NCBI GenBank assembly: GCA_013361975.1 | Contig: JABFXB010000518.1 | Location: 1 to 6,504, forward strand | Length of the DNA stretch: 6,504 nucleotides | Source: Dermatophilaceae bacterium | Lineage (GTDB): Bacteria > Actinomycetota > Actinomycetes > Actinomycetales > Dermatophilaceae | Direction of reading: 5' to 3' | Shown: in pieces, positions 5,873 through 6,504 of the stretch | Position numbering within the stretch: the stretch's first letter is position 1 | Layout of the letters: every line of letters begins with the position of its first letter | Notes under the pieces: generated by a model | What the model was told of the DNA's origin: nothing | Databases searched by the model: none | What the model saw: the letters and a program-made list of their open reading frames with translations, nothing else | Made by a program: the position numbers and the translations under genes

Positions 5873-6493
5873 GTGGCTTACACGCTTCCCGATCTCGACT
5901 ACGACTACGCAGCCCTCGAGCCGCACATCAGCGCTCGCATCATGGAGCTGCACCACAGCAAGCACCACAAGGCCTACGTCGACGGTGCCAACGCCGCGGT
6001 CACCAAGCTCGAGGAGCTTCGCGAGTCGGGTGACTACGCCGCCCTGAACGGCGTCGAGAAGAACCTCGCCTTCCACCTCGGCGGTCACACGAACCACTCC
6101 GTCTTCTGGAAGAACATGAGCCCCGACGGCGGCGGCCAGCCCGAGGGCGAGGTCAAGGCCGCGATCGACGAGTACTTCGGCGGCTTCGAGAAGTTCCAGG
6201 CACACTTCAACGCCAACGCCAACGCCATCCAGGGCTCCGGCTGGTCCATCTGGGCCTGGGACACGATCGCGCAGCGGCCGCACATCATGCAGCTGTTCGA
6301 CCAGCAGGGCAACATCCCCGTCGGCCAGATCCCGCTGCTCCAGCTGGACATGTGGGAGCACGCGTTCTACCTGCAGTACGAGAACGTCAAGGCCGACTAC
6401 GTCAAGGCCTGGTGGAACGTCGTCAACTGGCAGGACGTCGCGGCTCGCCTCGAGCGCGCCAAGGCCACGTCGGGCCTCATCATCCCGGCCTGA
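5873..6493 (+). CDS. sodA: Superoxide dismutase, Mn/Fe family (probably Mn)
   Basis: A 206-residue cytosolic superoxide dismutase that converts superoxide to oxygen and hydrogen peroxide. All four metal ligands are present: H27 (in LHHSKHHKAYV), H75 (in GHTNHSVFWK), D159 and H163 (both in the family signature DMWEHAFY). Y35 is the gateway tyrosine. The C-terminal half (YLQYENVKADYVKAWWNVVNW) is close to mycobacterial SodA and human SOD2. Metal choice: G71 sits where Mn enzymes carry Gly rather than the Gln of Fe enzymes. Q144 (in FDQQGN) aligns with the outer-sphere residue that is His145 in the Fe-dependent M. tuberculosis enzyme and Gln in Mn-dependent relatives, so Mn is predicted. Length is normal and no signal peptide is seen. 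The GTG start is set by the strong AAGGA. The 153-bp upstream region with a SoxR-like dyad suggests redox control. Only 11 bases follow the stop, so no terminator can be judged. Confidence 0.97.
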   Translation: MAYTLPDLDYDYAALEPHISARIMELHHSKHHKAYVDGANAAVTKLEELRESGDYAALNGVEKNLAFHLGGHTNHSVFWKNMSPDGGGQPEGEVKAAIDEYFGGFEKFQAHFNANANAIQGSGWSIWAWDTIAQRPHIMQLFDQQGNIPVGQIPLLQLDMWEHAFYLQYENVKADYVKAWWNVVNWQDVAARLERAKATSGLIIPA

Positions 6494-6504
6494 GCGCGCC
6501 GACC

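Noticed and set aside
6207..6228. Three consecutive AACGCC units in sodA (NANANA)
   Set aside because: Small Ala/Asn-rich helix before GSGW is normal in Mn/Fe SODs; not a meaningful repeat.

Overview
The window is very GC-rich chromosomal DNA whose codons end almost always in G or C. It has GTG starts and TAnnnT-type -10 hexamers. The best protein resemblances (Mn/Fe superoxide dismutase of mycobacterial type, SWIM-SNF2 ATPase, TY-Chap-like protein, FcbC-like thioesterase) point to a high-GC actinobacterium. An Intrasporangiaceae/Dermatophilaceae-type organism would fit, but that is a guess and cannot be settled by reading alone. The region is gene-dense. No RNA genes, insertion sequences, CRISPR arrays, attachment sites or prophage pieces are visible.

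Layout, left to right. (1) Bases 2-700 (+) hold the 3' part of a classical short-chain dehydrogenase/reductase; its nucleotide-binding N-terminus lies outside the window. (2) Converging on it, with 4 bp between stop codons, is a two-gene minus-strand operon: a hotdog-fold acyl-CoA thioesterase (1690 down to 1196) and a small TY-Chap/YbjN-like protein (1199 down to 705). The two overlap in an ATGA start/stop. (3) A 67-bp divergent spacer (1691-1757) separates the operon from a 1152-residue SWIM zinc-finger SNF2/RapA-type ATPase (1758-5216, +). The ATPase may be translated from a leaderless mRNA. (4) A UPF0303/haem-degrading-domain protein (5249-5719, +) follows 32 bp later and is probably co-transcribed. 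(5) A 153-bp intergenic region (5720-5872) carries a 24-bp dyad resembling a SoxR/MerR-family operator, a second perfect inverted repeat and a plausible -10 element. It leads into sodA, a probably Mn-type superoxide dismutase (5873-6493, +).

How they fit together: the right half places a haem-binding-family protein and a superoxide dismutase next to each other with a candidate redox-responsive operator between them, which suggests an oxidative-stress theme. The large SNF2 ATPase upstream is of unknown cellular role. The left half is lipid/acyl or general redox metabolism with no obvious link to the right half. I see no clearly new multi-gene system. The points most worth checking are the SoxR-like box before sodA, the metal-specificity residue of SodA, the unknown role of the SWIM-SNF2 ATPase, and the coupled TY-Chap-like gene.
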